Assembly: GCF_934294775.1 (NCBI RefSeq) | Contig: NZ_CAKRAH010000026.1 | Span: 1 to 32,511 of the forward strand | Length of the DNA stretch: 32,511 nucleotides | Direction of reading: 5' to 3' | DNA from: an uncultured Dorea sp. | Lineage (GTDB): Bacteria > Bacillota > Clostridia > Lachnospirales > Lachnospiraceae | Position numbers and translations under genes: made by a program | Notes under the pieces: generated by a model | Seen by the model: the letters and a program-made list of their open reading frames with translations, nothing else | Database searches by the model: none | What the model was told of the DNA's origin: nothing | Shown: piece after piece, positions 15,669-22,857 of the stretch | How positions within the stretch are numbered: position 1 is the stretch's first letter | Layout: each line of letters begins with the position of its first letter

Positions 15669-15742
15669 CCTGCCACTGACAGTTTTGTATACTCAGGCAT
15701 ACAGAGGACCTGTCACTGACAGCTCTTCCCTGCATACTCAGG
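15669..15742. repeat. Pair of imperfect repeats with CTGTCAnTGACAG-like dyads upstream of nfo
   Basis: CCTGCCACTGACAG (15669-15682) and CCTGTCACTGACAG (15709-15722) are 40 bases apart. Each is followed by a (G)TATACTCAGG or GCATACTCAGG segment. The second copy contains the perfect palindrome CTGTCA-C-TGACAG and the first differs at one base. They lie in the leader of nfo and could be operator sites or hairpins. Confidence 0.6.
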
Positions 15743-15744
15743 TA

Positions 15745-15800
15745 TTAAAAATGAGCGTTTATAAACCGGCCTTTTCACGACCTGTTTACTAACGCTCATT
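15745..15800 (-). terminator. Terminator of the molybdenum operon (after modC)
   Basis: A perfect 10-bp stem, AATGAGCGTT (15750-15759) with AACGCTCATT (15791-15800), has a 31-base loop that can extend the helix. On the minus strand it is followed by TTTTTAAT. It lies 32 bases after the modC stop. Confidence 0.75.
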
Positions 15801-15806
15801 ATAACA
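15798..15806 (-). promoter_or_regulatory. Extended -10 promoter of nfo
   Basis: On the minus strand TGT-TATAAT (15806-15798) forms an extended -10 element. A -35 box is weak (TTGTTA at 15 bases). The -10 overlaps one arm of the modC terminator, but transcripts starting here would begin beyond that arm and escape the hairpin. Confidence 0.5.
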
Positions 15807-15831
15807 TGTATTTTCTTCTAACAAAAGAAGC

Positions 15832-16926
15832 TTATTCCAATAAAAGAATCTCCTTCTCCGGAAGCTGCAGGTAATCCGGAACACCATATGTTTCCAGATC
15901 ATTCCACAATGTTTTCTGTACATACCAGCAGATATCATCACTATCTTCTTTTGTAGCTTTCAGGAAATATTTCCATTCAAATGGGAATTCAGCCTTTCCC
16001 TTTACCTGTACCGGAATGCAGTTTTCCTTTCTTTCACCCCACACAGGCACGAATTCATGTGCACGCACACCGATATGTGTCACATCCGGACTTATCTTCT
16101 GCTGCAGTACAAGCTCTACGCCCCAGTCTGCAATTTCAAGCCGGTGTTCATCAATCCGTTTTGCCAGAACAATGTTCTTACAGCCGGTAAGTCTTGCAGC
16201 TTCTACTTTCTCTGGCTTAACAAAAATCTCCTTAGTATCGCCATAACAGATTTGTTTTCCGTCATCAATAACCAGAAGTTCTTCGCTGAACCGGTAGATC
16301 TCATCTCTACTGTGAGATACCAGAATTACGGTTCCATCATAATCACTTAAAAGCTCCATCATCTCCTGCTGAAGCCGGTCTTTTAAGAACACATCAAGAG
16401 CCGAGAACGGTTCATCCAGAAGGATGACTGTCGGTTCATATGCCATGATCCTTGCCAGTGCTACTCTTTGCTGCTGGCCTCCGGACAATTCTCTTGGCAG
16501 TCTTTTTTCCAGTCCTTCCAGACGGAATCGGTGGATCATCTTTTCTACCTGCTCCTGTTTTTTCTTTTTTGCCTCTGCAAAGCCAGCCAGTGAAAACTTT
16601 CTCCCGTCACTTTGACGACTCAAAAGTCCGGCTCCTACATTCTGCTCCACCGTCATATCCGGGAACAATGCATAGTTCTGGAACATATATCCTACATTTC
16701 TCTTCTGTGGTTTCAGGCAGGTTCTGGAAGCAGAATCATAGAGCACATGATCATCAATCTGGATATGTCCCTGATCCGGATGTTCTATTCCTGCAATACT
16801 TTTTAAAGTCAGGCTCTTTCCACTTCCCGATGCTCCGAGTATGCCAATTCTCTTTTTCGTTGATTTCCATTGTACATCCAGCTTATAATTTCCAAGCTTT
16901 TTATGTATCTCTACTTCCATCGGCAT
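15832..16926 (-). CDS. modC: Molybdate ABC transporter ATP-binding protein
   Basis: Cytoplasmic ATPase that powers molybdate uptake with ModB and ModA. The 364-residue protein has Walker A GASGSGKS (31-38), a Q-loop Gln83, signature LSGGQ (147-151) and Walker B ILLDEP (Asp171, Glu172) followed by the SALD D-loop. A C-terminal accessory region of about 125 residues may bind oxyanion or regulate the ATPase, but I do not see a clear Mop/TOBE motif. The start ATG at 16926 follows GGGGG nine bases upstream. It is the last gene of the operon, 13 bases after modB and before a terminator. Specificity for molybdate rests on the neighbouring cofactor genes. Confidence 0.92.
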   Translation of the reverse strand: MPMEVEIHKKLGNYKLDVQWKSTKKRIGILGASGSGKSLTLKSIAGIEHPDQGHIQIDDHVLYDSASRTCLKPQKRNVGYMFQNYALFPDMTVEQNVGAGLLSRQSDGRKFSLAGFAEAKKKKQEQVEKMIHRFRLEGLEKRLPRELSGGQQQRVALARIMAYEPTVILLDEPFSALDVFLKDRLQQEMMELLSDYDGTVILVSHSRDEIYRFSEELLVIDDGKQICYGDTKEIFVKPEKVEAARLTGCKNIVLAKRIDEHRLEIADWGVELVLQQKISPDVTHIGVRAHEFVPVWGERKENCIPVQVKGKAEFPFEWKYFLKATKEDSDDICWYVQKTLWNDLETYGVPDYLQLPEKEILLLE

Positions 16927-16939
16927 CCGTTATTTCCCC

Positions 16940-17644
16940 CTACCATCTCCGGATATTCCTCATATTGCGTCCTGTAACCAGGTTCATAAAGAATATCAGT
17001 ACAAACGCAACCAGCATAATGATCACAACCCAGATTCCGGCAGTCATATAATCACCATCCTGAATAACCATCGCAATTCTCTGGGAAATGGTTCCGGTCT
17101 TCCCCGGAATATTGCCGGCCAGCATCGAAGTGGCTCCATATTCTCCCAGTGCCCTTGCAAATGTAAGGATCGTTCCTGCTACAAGTCCCGGACCTGCAGA
17201 TGGCACAGCAACTTTCCAGAAAATTTTGTATTCCGGCATTCCAAGCGTTCTTGCCGCATGGATCAGATTCACATCAATCTGTTCAAAGGCTGCTCTTGCA
17301 TTCCGGTACATAAGCGGAAATGCAATCACTGTCGCTGCTATAATACAGCCCGCCCATGTCTGCACAACCTTGATTCCGAATTCCTGATATAAAAAGACTC
17401 CAAACGGACGTCTCCGGCTAAACAAAAGAAGCAGGAAGAAGCCTGCTGCCGTTGGCGGCAGCACCATCGGCAGGGTCAGAATCCCGTCTGCAACCGCTTT
17501 TACTTTTGGCCCTGCTTTGATTACTTTTCGCGCCGCAAAAAGCCCGAGAAAAAAAGAAAATATCGTTGCAACAATTCCTGTTTTCAATGATACAAACAAC
17601 GGACTGTAGTCCAGCTGTTTTAATATATCCACCACTGCTTCCAC
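16940..17644 (-). CDS. modB: Molybdate ABC transporter permease
   Basis: Inner-membrane channel of the molybdate importer. The 234-residue protein has about five hydrophobic helices. The ATPase-docking EAA loop is visible as HAARTLGMPEYKIFWKVAVP (about 138-157). The segment LTLPMVLPPTAAGF is typical of ModB. It starts with GTG at 17644, eight bases after AGGAGG. An ATG in another frame overlaps the same site and is not used. The gene sits between modA (30 bases upstream) and modC (13 bases downstream), as expected for modABC. Confidence 0.94.
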   Translation of the reverse strand: MEAVVDILKQLDYSPLFVSLKTGIVATIFSFFLGLFAARKVIKAGPKVKAVADGILTLPMVLPPTAAGFFLLLLFSRRRPFGVFLYQEFGIKVVQTWAGCIIAATVIAFPLMYRNARAAFEQIDVNLIHAARTLGMPEYKIFWKVAVPSAGPGLVAGTILTFARALGEYGATSMLAGNIPGKTGTISQRIAMVIQDGDYMTAGIWVVIIMLVAFVLIFFMNLVTGRNMRNIRRW

Positions 17645-17674
17645 GTCATTTCCTCCTGATGATAAAAAATCCTT

Positions 17675-18565
17675 TTATCTTTCTACATTTGTATCAAAAT
17701 AATATGCATCGAAGACTTTCTTTGCATTGTCAGACAATACGAACTTATAGAAGTCTTTTGCAGCTTCTGTCTGTGCATCGTCTGCTTCATCATTTTGTAC
17801 CTGACAGATTGGATAGATTACATCACCTGTCAGATCATAGCTTACAACCTGAAGGATATCCAGTTTGTCTTCGTATCCATAAGTATCTGAATAATATGTT
17901 GTTCCAACTTCGCAGGATCCTTCTACTACAGCTGTCAGTACCTTACTTACATTATCTTCTTCACTGATCTCTACTCCACCGAGTGCATCGGATACCTGCC
18001 GGGTTGTAATGGCATCTACTTCACCCTCGGCTTTTAATGATCCAAGGTTAACGAGTGCCTGTCTTGTATATTTTCCAACCGGAACACTTCCACCTGCAAG
18101 TGCAATACTTTTTGCGTCCTGTAAGTTTTCAAGTCCTGTTACTTTTGTTCCACTGTCTTTTAAAGAGATTACTACAACCTGGTTATTCAGCACGTTGGCT
18201 CTTGTTCCGTCCACTACCAGTCCGTCAGCCTCTAACTGATCCATCTGTTTCTGTGCTGCTGAAAAGAAGAGGTCACATTCATATCCTTCTTCAATCTGTG
18301 TCAGAAGAGTTCCGGAACTATCTGCATTAAATGTAATCTTAACTTCCGGATGATCTTCGTTGTATTCTTTTGCAAGCTCTGTCATTACTGTATTAAGACT
18401 TGCTGCGATGAACACCTGGATCTCTGTCTCTTTTTTTGAGCTTTCCTTCTTATCGCTTGTGTCTGTCGTCTCAGTTTTTTTGTTTCCTCCGCATGCTGCC
18501 AGCGAAACTACCATCACTCCTGTAAGGAGAACAGATGCAATTCTTTTTACCATCTGGTTCTTCAT
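17675..18565 (-). CDS. modA: Molybdate-binding lipoprotein
   Basis: Extracellular substrate-binding protein that captures molybdate (or tungstate) and delivers it to ModB. The 296-residue protein starts MKNQMVKRI with a lipoprotein signal peptide. The lipobox LAAC puts the lipidated Cys at residue 25, followed by a Ser/Thr/Lys/Glu-rich linker. The mature part begins IQVFIAASLNTVMTELAKEY, the ModA hallmark, and contains the YECDLFFSAAQKQMD and SVPVGKYTRQAL segments. The ATG at 18565 is chosen because the signal peptide starts there and GGGAG lies ten bases upstream. It follows the MOSC-MogA gene by 29 bases. Confidence 0.94.
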   Translation of the reverse strand: MKNQMVKRIASVLLTGVMVVSLAACGGNKKTETTDTSDKKESSKKETEIQVFIAASLNTVMTELAKEYNEDHPEVKITFNADSSGTLLTQIEEGYECDLFFSAAQKQMDQLEADGLVVDGTRANVLNNQVVVISLKDSGTKVTGLENLQDAKSIALAGGSVPVGKYTRQALVNLGSLKAEGEVDAITTRQVSDALGGVEISEEDNVSKVLTAVVEGSCEVGTTYYSDTYGYEDKLDILQVVSYDLTGDVIYPICQVQNDEADDAQTEAAKDFYKFVLSDNAKKVFDAYYFDTNVER

Positions 18566-18594
18566 AATTCTTTTTCTCCCTTTCTTTTGTATGA

Positions 18595-19563
18595 TTATTT
18601 CCTGCCACATTCTGTTACATTGCCCCTAAGGACATCCAGTCCGTGAGGAAGTAACGGAAGAATGTATTCCAGTGCTTCCTTCACTGCTTTGGGACTTCCC
18701 GGAAGATTGATGATCAGTGTCTTCTTACGAAGTCCTGATACTGCCCTGCTGAACATGGCGCGTTCTGTGATCGTCATAGAATAATTACGGATCGCATCTG
18801 CAATTCCATTTGCCATACGGTCGCAGACGGCAACCGTTGCCTCCGGGGTCACATCTCTTGGTGCGAATCCTGTCCCGCCTGTTGTCAGGACAAGATCTAT
18901 CTGTCTTTGATCCGCCAGACGGATCAGCTGCTTTTTCAGTCCTTCTTCTCCGTCCGGGAGAAGAATGGTCTCTTTTATATCATAATCTATGTTATATTTT
19001 TCTTTGCTTTCTTTTAAAATGTGCGCAATTGCCGGTCCGCTCAGGTCTTCTCTTTCACCTTTAAAAGCCTTATCACTGAGCGTGATCACCGCCACACTGT
19101 ATGGACGGTCTTTTTGCGGCATCGTTATGTACACCGGGTCATTGACCTTTATCACTCCGCCTTCTAATACTTCTGCAAATATTCCTTCTCTTGGCATAAT
19201 ACAGTCTCCCATGCGCTGATAGATGGCGCAGTGGCTGTGGCATTCTTTTCCGATCTGTGTCACCTTAAGTCTTACTTCTGATCCTATCGTAATCTGTGAA
19301 TCTACCGGAACATTCCGAAGATCGAATCCTTCCACGATCAGATTCTCGCCAAATGCGCCAAAGTCCACATCCGCTCCCTGTTCTTTGAATGCTTCTATCT
19401 TTTCAACTCCAAGAAGGCTGATCTGTCTGTGCCATTTTCCGCCATGTGCATCTCCCTCGATTCCCCAGTCCGGCTGAATCTTTGCACTTTCTACCGGATA
19501 TTTTTCCGTGCCTCTTTTTTCACTGATACAGATTCCTCTGATCATTCCTTTTTTTTGTTCCAT
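18595..19563 (-). CDS. Fused MOSC domain and molybdopterin adenylyltransferase (MogA/MoaB-type)
   Basis: The 322-residue protein joins two cofactor domains. Residues about 5-148 are a MOSC domain, a module that can carry sulfur or the molybdenum cofactor, with Cys108, Cys112 and Cys121 in the usual region. Residues about 155-322 are a MogA/MoaB domain that adenylates molybdopterin before metal insertion. They show SVAVITLSDKA, TTGGTGFAPRDVTPEA (227-242) and INLPGSPKAVKEAL. The start is uncertain: ATG 19563 is 14 bases from the GGAGG that overlaps the end of moaA, while an in-frame TTG (19584) overlaps that site. It lies between moaA and modA. The MOSC partner substrate is unknown. Confidence 0.9.
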   Translation of the reverse strand: MEQKKGMIRGICISEKRGTEKYPVESAKIQPDWGIEGDAHGGKWHRQISLLGVEKIEAFKEQGADVDFGAFGENLIVEGFDLRNVPVDSQITIGSEVRLKVTQIGKECHSHCAIYQRMGDCIMPREGIFAEVLEGGVIKVNDPVYITMPQKDRPYSVAVITLSDKAFKGEREDLSGPAIAHILKESKEKYNIDYDIKETILLPDGEEGLKKQLIRLADQRQIDLVLTTGGTGFAPRDVTPEATVAVCDRMANGIADAIRNYSMTITERAMFSRAVSGLRKKTLIINLPGSPKAVKEALEYILPLLPHGLDVLRGNVTECGRK

Positions 19564-19573
19564 CTGGTGTCTC

Positions 19574-20554
19574 TCATCCTCCAATCTGTACCATCTGATG
19601 TTCTTCAGTAACAGAACCCGGCTCTTCGAAGCAATGTGCTTCCGGTTTCTTCCTGACAGCTTCCGTTAACTGTTCTTTGACAAGTTCGTAATTACCACTT
19701 CTTAACAGATCCCTGAGTGGATATACATCTGCATAACACAGACACGGCTTTATATCACCGGTTGCCGTCATCCGGATCCGGTTACATTCCCGGCAGAATT
19801 TCCCGTGCATCGCACTGATGAATCCTATACTGCCGGAAAATCCCGGAATCTGATAATATACCGCCGGCCCGTTCCCATGCGTTCTTTCGTCTCTTTTTAT
19901 CTCTGGATAGATCTTCCGTATCTCGCTTAACACCCTGTCATTGGATACTCCGTGTCTCTTTTTTCCATAACCAATCGGCATAAGCTCTATAAACCGGACA
20001 TCTACAGCTGTCTCTTTTGACAGATCAAGCAGACCTTTTATATCTTCTTTGCAGACTTCTCCCTCTGGGTTATCTTCCTGTAACACAGCATTGACTTTCG
20101 TTCTGATTCCACTGTCTGCCGACTTATGAACCGCCTCTATGACCCTGTCGCATGCATCCATACCTGTAATCGCTTGATATCTTATAGAGTTACAGGTATC
20201 CAGGCTGATATTAATCCCGTCAGTTCCTGCTTTCTTTAATGATTCCAGATATTCTGTCAAAAGCACACCATTCGTCGTAAGCGTCACCTGCTCGATTCCC
20301 GGTACTTTCTTTAATCTGCGTATCAGATCTGTACAGCCTTTTCTCACAAGCGGCTCTCCTCCGGTAATTTTTAACTTTTTGATTCCAAGCTCTGCTGCTA
20401 TCTGACAAATACGCTCAATCTCTTCATAGGTCAGTATCTCCGACATAGCGATCTGTCTGATCCCATCCGGCATACAGTATCTGCATCTTAAATTACAACG
20501 GTCCGTAACCGATATCCGCATATAATCAATCAGCCGGCCTTTTCCATCAATCAT
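19574..20554 (-). CDS. moaA: GTP 3',8-cyclase (molybdenum cofactor biosynthesis protein A)
   Basis: Radical-SAM enzyme that, with MoaC, converts GTP to cyclic pyranopterin monophosphate, the first step of molybdenum cofactor synthesis. The 326-residue protein has the radical-SAM cluster Cys20, Cys24 and Cys27 (RCNLRCRYC). A second, C-terminal cluster motif reads CRECNRIRMTATGDIKPCLC. The protein ends in Gly-Gly, the C-terminal tail typical of active MoaA. The ATG at 20554 is preferred because GGAGG lies six bases upstream. It overlaps the moaC stop by eight bases, indicating translational coupling. An in-frame ATG 15 bases earlier overlaps the ribosome site. Confidence 0.97.
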   Translation of the reverse strand: MIDGKGRLIDYMRISVTDRCNLRCRYCMPDGIRQIAMSEILTYEEIERICQIAAELGIKKLKITGGEPLVRKGCTDLIRRLKKVPGIEQVTLTTNGVLLTEYLESLKKAGTDGINISLDTCNSIRYQAITGMDACDRVIEAVHKSADSGIRTKVNAVLQEDNPEGEVCKEDIKGLLDLSKETAVDVRFIELMPIGYGKKRHGVSNDRVLSEIRKIYPEIKRDERTHGNGPAVYYQIPGFSGSIGFISAMHGKFCRECNRIRMTATGDIKPCLCYADVYPLRDLLRSGNYELVKEQLTEAVRKKPEAHCFEEPGSVTEEHQMVQIGG

Positions 20555-21041
20555 CGGATTCCTCCACATTAGCTTTCCAAAATCCGCTTTTTCCTCCGGA
20601 TTTCTCCAGAAGGCAGATCCGGTTCATGACCATCTTCTTATCTACCGCTTTACACATATCATAGATGGTAAGAAGTGCGACCTGAACTCCGGTAAGTGCT
20701 TCCATCTCTACCCCTGTCTTTCCGACCGTCTTCGCCGTACATCTTGCTTCGATCTCACATGTCTCATCTACATATTCAAATTCTATGGTCACTTTCGTTA
20801 AATTCAGAATGTGACATAAAGGAATCAGCTCCGATGTCTTCTTTGCTCCCATAATTCCCGCAATTCTGGCAGTTCCAAGTACATCACCCTTTTTCATACC
20901 GCCAGACTTTACTTTTTCAAAGCACTCCTTTGACATACGGATTCTTCCCATCGCTGTTGCTTCTCTTACCGTATCTTTTTTTTCACTGACATCTACCATC
21001 ACGGCATGTCCCAGTTCATTAAAATGCGTAAACTCTCCCAT
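20547..21041 (-). CDS. moaC: Cyclic pyranopterin monophosphate synthase
   Basis: MoaC converts the MoaA product into cyclic pyranopterin monophosphate. The 164-residue protein has family length and starts FTHFNELGHAVMVDVSEK, with the typical VREATAMGRIRMS. The conserved active-site segments KKTSELIPLCHILNL and GVEMEALTGVQVALLTIYDMCKAVDK (shown here in two parts of that order) are intact. The start ATG directly follows the TAG of the MoeA-like gene, with AAGGAGG inside the end of that gene. The 3' end overlaps moaA. It is therefore in the middle of a tightly packed operon. Confidence 0.97.
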   Translation of the reverse strand: MGEFTHFNELGHAVMVDVSEKKDTVREATAMGRIRMSKECFEKVKSGGMKKGDVLGTARIAGIMGAKKTSELIPLCHILNLTKVTIEFEYVDETCEIEARCTAKTVGKTGVEMEALTGVQVALLTIYDMCKAVDKKMVMNRICLLEKSGGKSGFWKANVEESDD

Positions 21042-22067
21042 CTACGCCTCCTTACCAAACGGGCAGACCGGATAATGGCATTCTTTACATCCAAGACAGA
21101 GTCCTCCGTGTCCCATCTGGATAATATCTCTGCGTTCTATCTCTACGCCTGCTGCAACCCTTGGAAGTATCAGATCGAAAACAGTTGCTTTTGCATACAT
21201 CACACATCCCGGAAGACCGGCAATCGGTGTTCCATCTTCAAAATACCCAAGACACAACATTGCTCCCGGAAGTGTCGGTGCCCCATAAGTTACGATTCTG
21301 GCACCGGACGCCTTGATTGCTCCCGGCGTCTTATCATCCGGATCCACGCTCATTCCACCGGTACAGATAATAAGATCAACACCTGCCGATCTCATATCTG
21401 CAATTGCCTGTGTGATCATCTGCATATCATCGCTGCACAGCACATGCTGTGTCATCTGGATTCCATATGCCTCCAGCTTCTTCTCAACTACCGGAGTGAA
21501 CTGATCTTTAATCAGCCCTTTATACACCTCACTGCCTGTTGTGATAACCCCGGCTGTTTTTAATTTCCACGGTGTCACTTTTAATAATGGCTCCGTTCCC
21601 GCTGCTTTTTCAGCTTCCTCTAACTTCTTTTCATCAATGATCAGTGGAATCACCCGCATTCCTGCAAGCTTATCGCCTTTTTTTACCGCAGTATTCGTAT
21701 GCCTTGTTGCAATCATGATCTCATCTACACTGTTGACGTCATATAACCGTTTAACGTCCACCTGGAATAAGCCGTCTGTATCAGCGATCAGCTCAATCTT
21801 TCCTTCTTTCACACCGGATGGATGCATATGCTCATTCTGCGTGATTTTCCGAAGTCTCTCTGCTCCTTCATCTTCATGAAGCATTCCTTCTGTCTTCTCC
21901 CACACATACAGATGCTCCTTCCCGATTGATAACAGCACAGGTATGTCTTCTTCTGTTATGATATGTCCTTTCCGGAATCTGGCATCCTTGGTTACACCTG
22001 GAATGATCTGCGTCATATCATGACACAGTACATGTCCTACCGCGTCCTCTGTCTTAATTAATTTCAT
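21042..22067 (-). CDS. Molybdopterin-binding MoeA/CinA-like protein with Cys-rich tail
   Basis: Probable molybdopterin-binding protein acting late in cofactor assembly. The 341-residue protein has an N-terminal region (1-165) unlike standard MoeA. A MoCF-type molybdopterin-binding domain (about 170-300) follows, with GVITTGSE (173-180), CTGGMSVDPDD (235-245) and AGLPGC (283-288). The tail has four cysteines (324, 327, 330, 335) in the pattern C-x2-C-x2-C-x4-C, a possible metal or iron-sulfur site. It lacks the C-terminal MoeA domain IV. The ATG at 22067 is preferred (MKLIKTEDAVGHVL) because the upstream ATG at 22103 would sit right at the expected mRNA start. It is the first gene of the operon. 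Confidence 0.85.
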   Translation of the reverse strand: MKLIKTEDAVGHVLCHDMTQIIPGVTKDARFRKGHIITEEDIPVLLSIGKEHLYVWEKTEGMLHEDEGAERLRKITQNEHMHPSGVKEGKIELIADTDGLFQVDVKRLYDVNSVDEIMIATRHTNTAVKKGDKLAGMRVIPLIIDEKKLEEAEKAAGTEPLLKVTPWKLKTAGVITTGSEVYKGLIKDQFTPVVEKKLEAYGIQMTQHVLCSDDMQMITQAIADMRSAGVDLIICTGGMSVDPDDKTPGAIKASGARIVTYGAPTLPGAMLCLGYFEDGTPIAGLPGCVMYAKATVFDLILPRVAAGVEIERRDIIQMGHGGLCLGCKECHYPVCPFGKEA

Positions 22068-22107
22068 AATCTTTCCCGCCTTGATTTCCAACGTATTTAA
22101 CATGGAT

Positions 22108-22136
22108 ATTATAATCATACTTCTTTTTTCTGTAAA
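22108..22136 (-). promoter_or_regulatory. Promoter of the molybdenum operon
   Basis: On the minus strand TTTACA (22136-22131), a 17-base spacer and a perfect TATAAT (22113-22108). The leader to the start codon is only about 35 bases, too short for a Moco riboswitch. It is the only clear promoter seen for all seven genes. Confidence 0.85.
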
Positions 22137-22153
22137 GAAATATCCCCTGTTTT

Positions 22154-22741
22154 TTACAGATTTTTATCTTTCAGCTCTGGAAATGCAATAACCGGCGGCT
22201 GATCTTCTATATGATCACCAATATGTTTTTCCATCCATACCATGTTATACCACCGGTGGAATTTGTATCCGCATTGTCTGAACTCTCCCACCATACGGTA
22301 TCCAAGATGTGCATGATAATGAACACTTGCATTGGTCAGATATTCATCCTCGGTTTCTGTACATGCAATACACGCATTCAGATTCAATATGTTCTGCTTC
22401 TTTAAAATTCTCTCCAGCGTCTCGTATAACTTCTTTCCGATTCCCATGCCTTTTTTATTCTGGTCTACATAGATAGAAGTCTCGACCGCCCAGTCATATG
22501 CTGCTCTTTCATGAAACGGGCTTACATATGCATATCCATATATGGTTCCTTCTACCTCTGCCACAAGGTAAGGATATCTCTTCAGAGTATTATAGATACG
22601 ATCCCGGAATTCTTCTACGGATGGGACTTCATATTCAAATGTAATGGCTGTATTTTTTACATATGGAGCATAGATTTCAAGTAGTTTTTCTGCATCTGTT
22701 TCTGTTGCTGTCCGTATCTGGATTTTATTTTCTTTTGTCAT
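22154..22741 (-). CDS. GNAT-family N-acetyltransferase (phosphinothricin acetyltransferase-like)
   Basis: Acetyl-CoA-dependent enzyme of 195 residues. It resembles the Pat/Bar/YncA subgroup, whose members acetylate phosphinothricin, methionine sulfone or related amino compounds. Visible elements are IRTATETDAEKLLEIYAPYV at the N-terminus, YLVAEVEGTIYGYAYVSPF and AVETSIYVDQNKKGMGIGKKLYETL, which carries the acetyl-CoA-binding Q/RxxGxG/A-like loop NKKGMGIG. The HRWYNMVWMEK segment near the C-terminus is typical of the group. The ATG at 22741 follows GGAGAATA. It is separate from the molybdenum operon, which has its own promoter downstream. The natural substrate is unknown. Confidence 0.85.
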   Translation of the reverse strand: MTKENKIQIRTATETDAEKLLEIYAPYVKNTAITFEYEVPSVEEFRDRIYNTLKRYPYLVAEVEGTIYGYAYVSPFHERAAYDWAVETSIYVDQNKKGMGIGKKLYETLERILKKQNILNLNACIACTETEDEYLTNASVHYHAHLGYRMVGEFRQCGYKFHRWYNMVWMEKHIGDHIEDQPPVIAFPELKDKNL

Positions 22742-22802
22742 TATTCTCCACTCTCGTTTTCTATTTCTGCTCTTTATCTTGTATATAGTTTTCTTATGAT
22801 TA

Positions 22803-22848
22803 AAAGCGTAATTACCATTCCATTTTGCCGGAATGATAATTACGCTTT
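22803..22848 (-). terminator. Terminator after the acyl-CoA ligase gene
   Basis: A long hairpin: AAAGCGTAATTA (22803-22814) pairs with TAATTACGCTTT (22837-22848), and after one mismatch CATTCC (22816-22821) pairs with GGAATG (22830-22835). T-rich stretches flank both sides. It lies just after the stop at 22858. Confidence 0.85.
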
Positions 22849-22857
22849 GTCTTTTTA

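Noticed and set aside
15669..15742. CRISPR array
   Set aside because: Only two imperfect copies with unequal inner spacing and no cas genes. The copies look like operator or hairpin motifs.
22067..22108. Moco riboswitch in front of the molybdenum operon
   Set aside because: The predicted leader is about 35 bases, far too short for the known element, and shows no stable fold.
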